Shown: positions 63,327-64,000 of the stretch, piece after piece
How the letters are laid out: each line of letters starts with the position of its first letter
Numbering within the stretch: position 1 is the stretch's first letter
DNA from: JAGOTP01 sp964567995
GTDB lineage: Bacteria; Patescibacteriota; Patescibacteriia; 2-12-FULL-60-25
Reading direction: 5' to 3'
DNA: 64,000 bases
Assembly (NCBI GenBank): GCA_964567995.1
Contig: CAZMOB010000001.1
Coordinates: forward strand, 1-64,000
Program-made: the position numbers and the translations under genes
The notes under the pieces: model-generated
Databases searched by the model: none
Told to the model about the DNA's origin: nothing
The model's input: only the letters and a program-made list of their open reading frames with translations

Positions 63327-64000
63327 TTAAGGCCGTGCTAGAAGTTCCTGAAGCACAGGGATCTGTTTTTCCATTTCTGCTTCTCCTAATGCGACAATCT
63401 GTGGACCAACGTCTTTTCTGAAGTACTGACCCCAGCCAGCATGCGCCTCGACCGGTGGTTCGATAATGAGATCGGCTGAATGAATACAGTTATTTGCGAG
63501 ATAGTAGCGCATGATCTCAATGGTACGGTTAGCAACGGCAAGCATCCCAAGTCCTTTGTTAGGTATTTCTGAATCGGCTGGAATCCGGTCTAGACTGACA
63601 GCGATCACGATATCTGCTCCCATGCGTTTGACGACATCGCTTGGAACCGGATCGGTGACACCGCCGTCGATGAGTACGCGTCCGTGGTGTGATACCGGCT
63701 TGAACAGGCCAGGGATGGCCATACTGGCTTGTACAGCTGGGACGAGCGCCGCACTTGAAAAGACAACAGATTCTCGTTTATAGAGATCGGTCGCAATGAC
63801 AGACAGTGGGATCTTGGTCTCTTCGAAGGATGCATCTTCTAACCATTCAGTCAGCAGTTTTCGTGTACGCACGCCACCAATAAACCCTCCTCTCAATGAA
63901 GGTTCTAGGAGAATGCGCAATTTTTCCTCCTTTTTATTGACCGTAAACTCTTCCAATCGTTCGATATCTTGAAAAAGTGCGTAGTGTGCTCCAACCCATG
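63327..64000 (-). CDS. Patatin-like phospholipase, 5' end beyond the window
   Basis: A lipid acyl hydrolase. The visible part carries IDGGVTDPVPSDVVK, the DGG/DGA motif with the catalytic Asp, and ASMAIPGLFKPV. The oxyanion and GxSxG nucleophile segments lie upstream of the edge. In-frame codons continue from the possible TTG at 63956 to the window end (residues YALFQDIERLEEF), so the gene is cut, not short. Close to the NTE/YchK-type patatins of about 300 residues. Confidence 0.86.
   Translation of the reverse strand, partial: WVGAHYALFQDIERLEEFTVNKKEEKLRILLEPSLRGGFIGGVRTRKLLTEWLEDASFEETKIPLSVIATDLYKRESVVFSSAALVPAVQASMAIPGLFKPVSHHGRVLIDGGVTDPVPSDVVKRMGADIVIAVSLDRIPADSEIPNKGLGMLAVANRTIEIMRYYLANNCIHSADLIIEPPVEAHAGWGQYFRKDVGPQIVALGEAEMEKQIPVLQELLARP

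Overview
The window reads as a stretch of chromosome from a Candidate Phyla Radiation (Patescibacteria) bacterium, most likely in or near the Parcubacteria-type lineages. The pointers are short, densely packed housekeeping genes, many with a -10 box only a few bases before the ATG and no ribosome binding site, VirB2/TrbC-like pilin domains fused to very large ectodomains, and the lower half of glycolysis (gap, pgk, eno, pyk, plus ppa) with no respiratory complexes in view. TGA is used as an ordinary stop (gap, ftsA, the recombinase), so the code is the standard bacterial one. Assignment to a named phylum is inference; there is no rRNA here.

Layout. 1-1900: a large serine recombinase next to tRNA-Gln, flanked by a perfect 233-bp inverted repeat whose arms encode the recombinase C-terminus. 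1903-7007 (minus): RecD/Dda-like helicase, type II NADH dehydrogenase and an 896-residue fusion that appears to hold the whole dTDP-L-rhamnose pathway; divergently, three family 2 glycosyltransferases (7106-10141). 10191-20285: rpmE, prfA, a GC-rich foreign lipoprotein gene, rpsB, tsf, gap, a phosphoesterase, ppa and an FNR-type reductase. 20350-21589: tRNA-Ile and a Shedu-type defence nuclease. 21636-31919: Gmad2 lipoprotein, pgk, SIMPL protein, eno, miaA, a second GC-rich orphan, an EVE protein, lepB, hisS, rpsU and yqeY. 31973-46934: a surface-protein operon of two pilin-headed proteins (643 and 3344 residues) and three membrane proteins with thrombospondin type 3-like calcium repeats. It overlaps directly into ybeY-dgkA-ftsA, followed by ftsZ, nrdR, htrA and pyk. 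54500-62163: accessory genes (small ORF, ABC exporter, secreted Cys-repeat protein, frameshifted CDP-alcohol phosphotransferase, NAGPA-domain protein, PP2C phosphatase). 62246-64000 (minus): DUF1993, VOC and a patatin cut by the window edge.

How it fits together. The rhamnose fusion and the glycosyltransferases probably build a cell-surface glycan. The pilin-headed giant and the calcium-repeat proteins probably make surface or attachment structures, and their genes run without a break into cell-division genes. Superimposed on this compact genome is a class of single-gene inserts (11925, 27184, 56896, 61354 and probably 54795). Each is GC-richer than its neighbours. Most have a near-consensus TTGACA promoter, a long leader, a Shine-Dalgarno site and a GC-rich hairpin end, unlike the resident genes; this suggests recent acquisition.

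The strongest candidates for something new are the inverted-repeat recombinase, which could swap its own C-terminus by inversion, the single-polypeptide rhamnose pathway, and the self-contained foreign gene cassettes.
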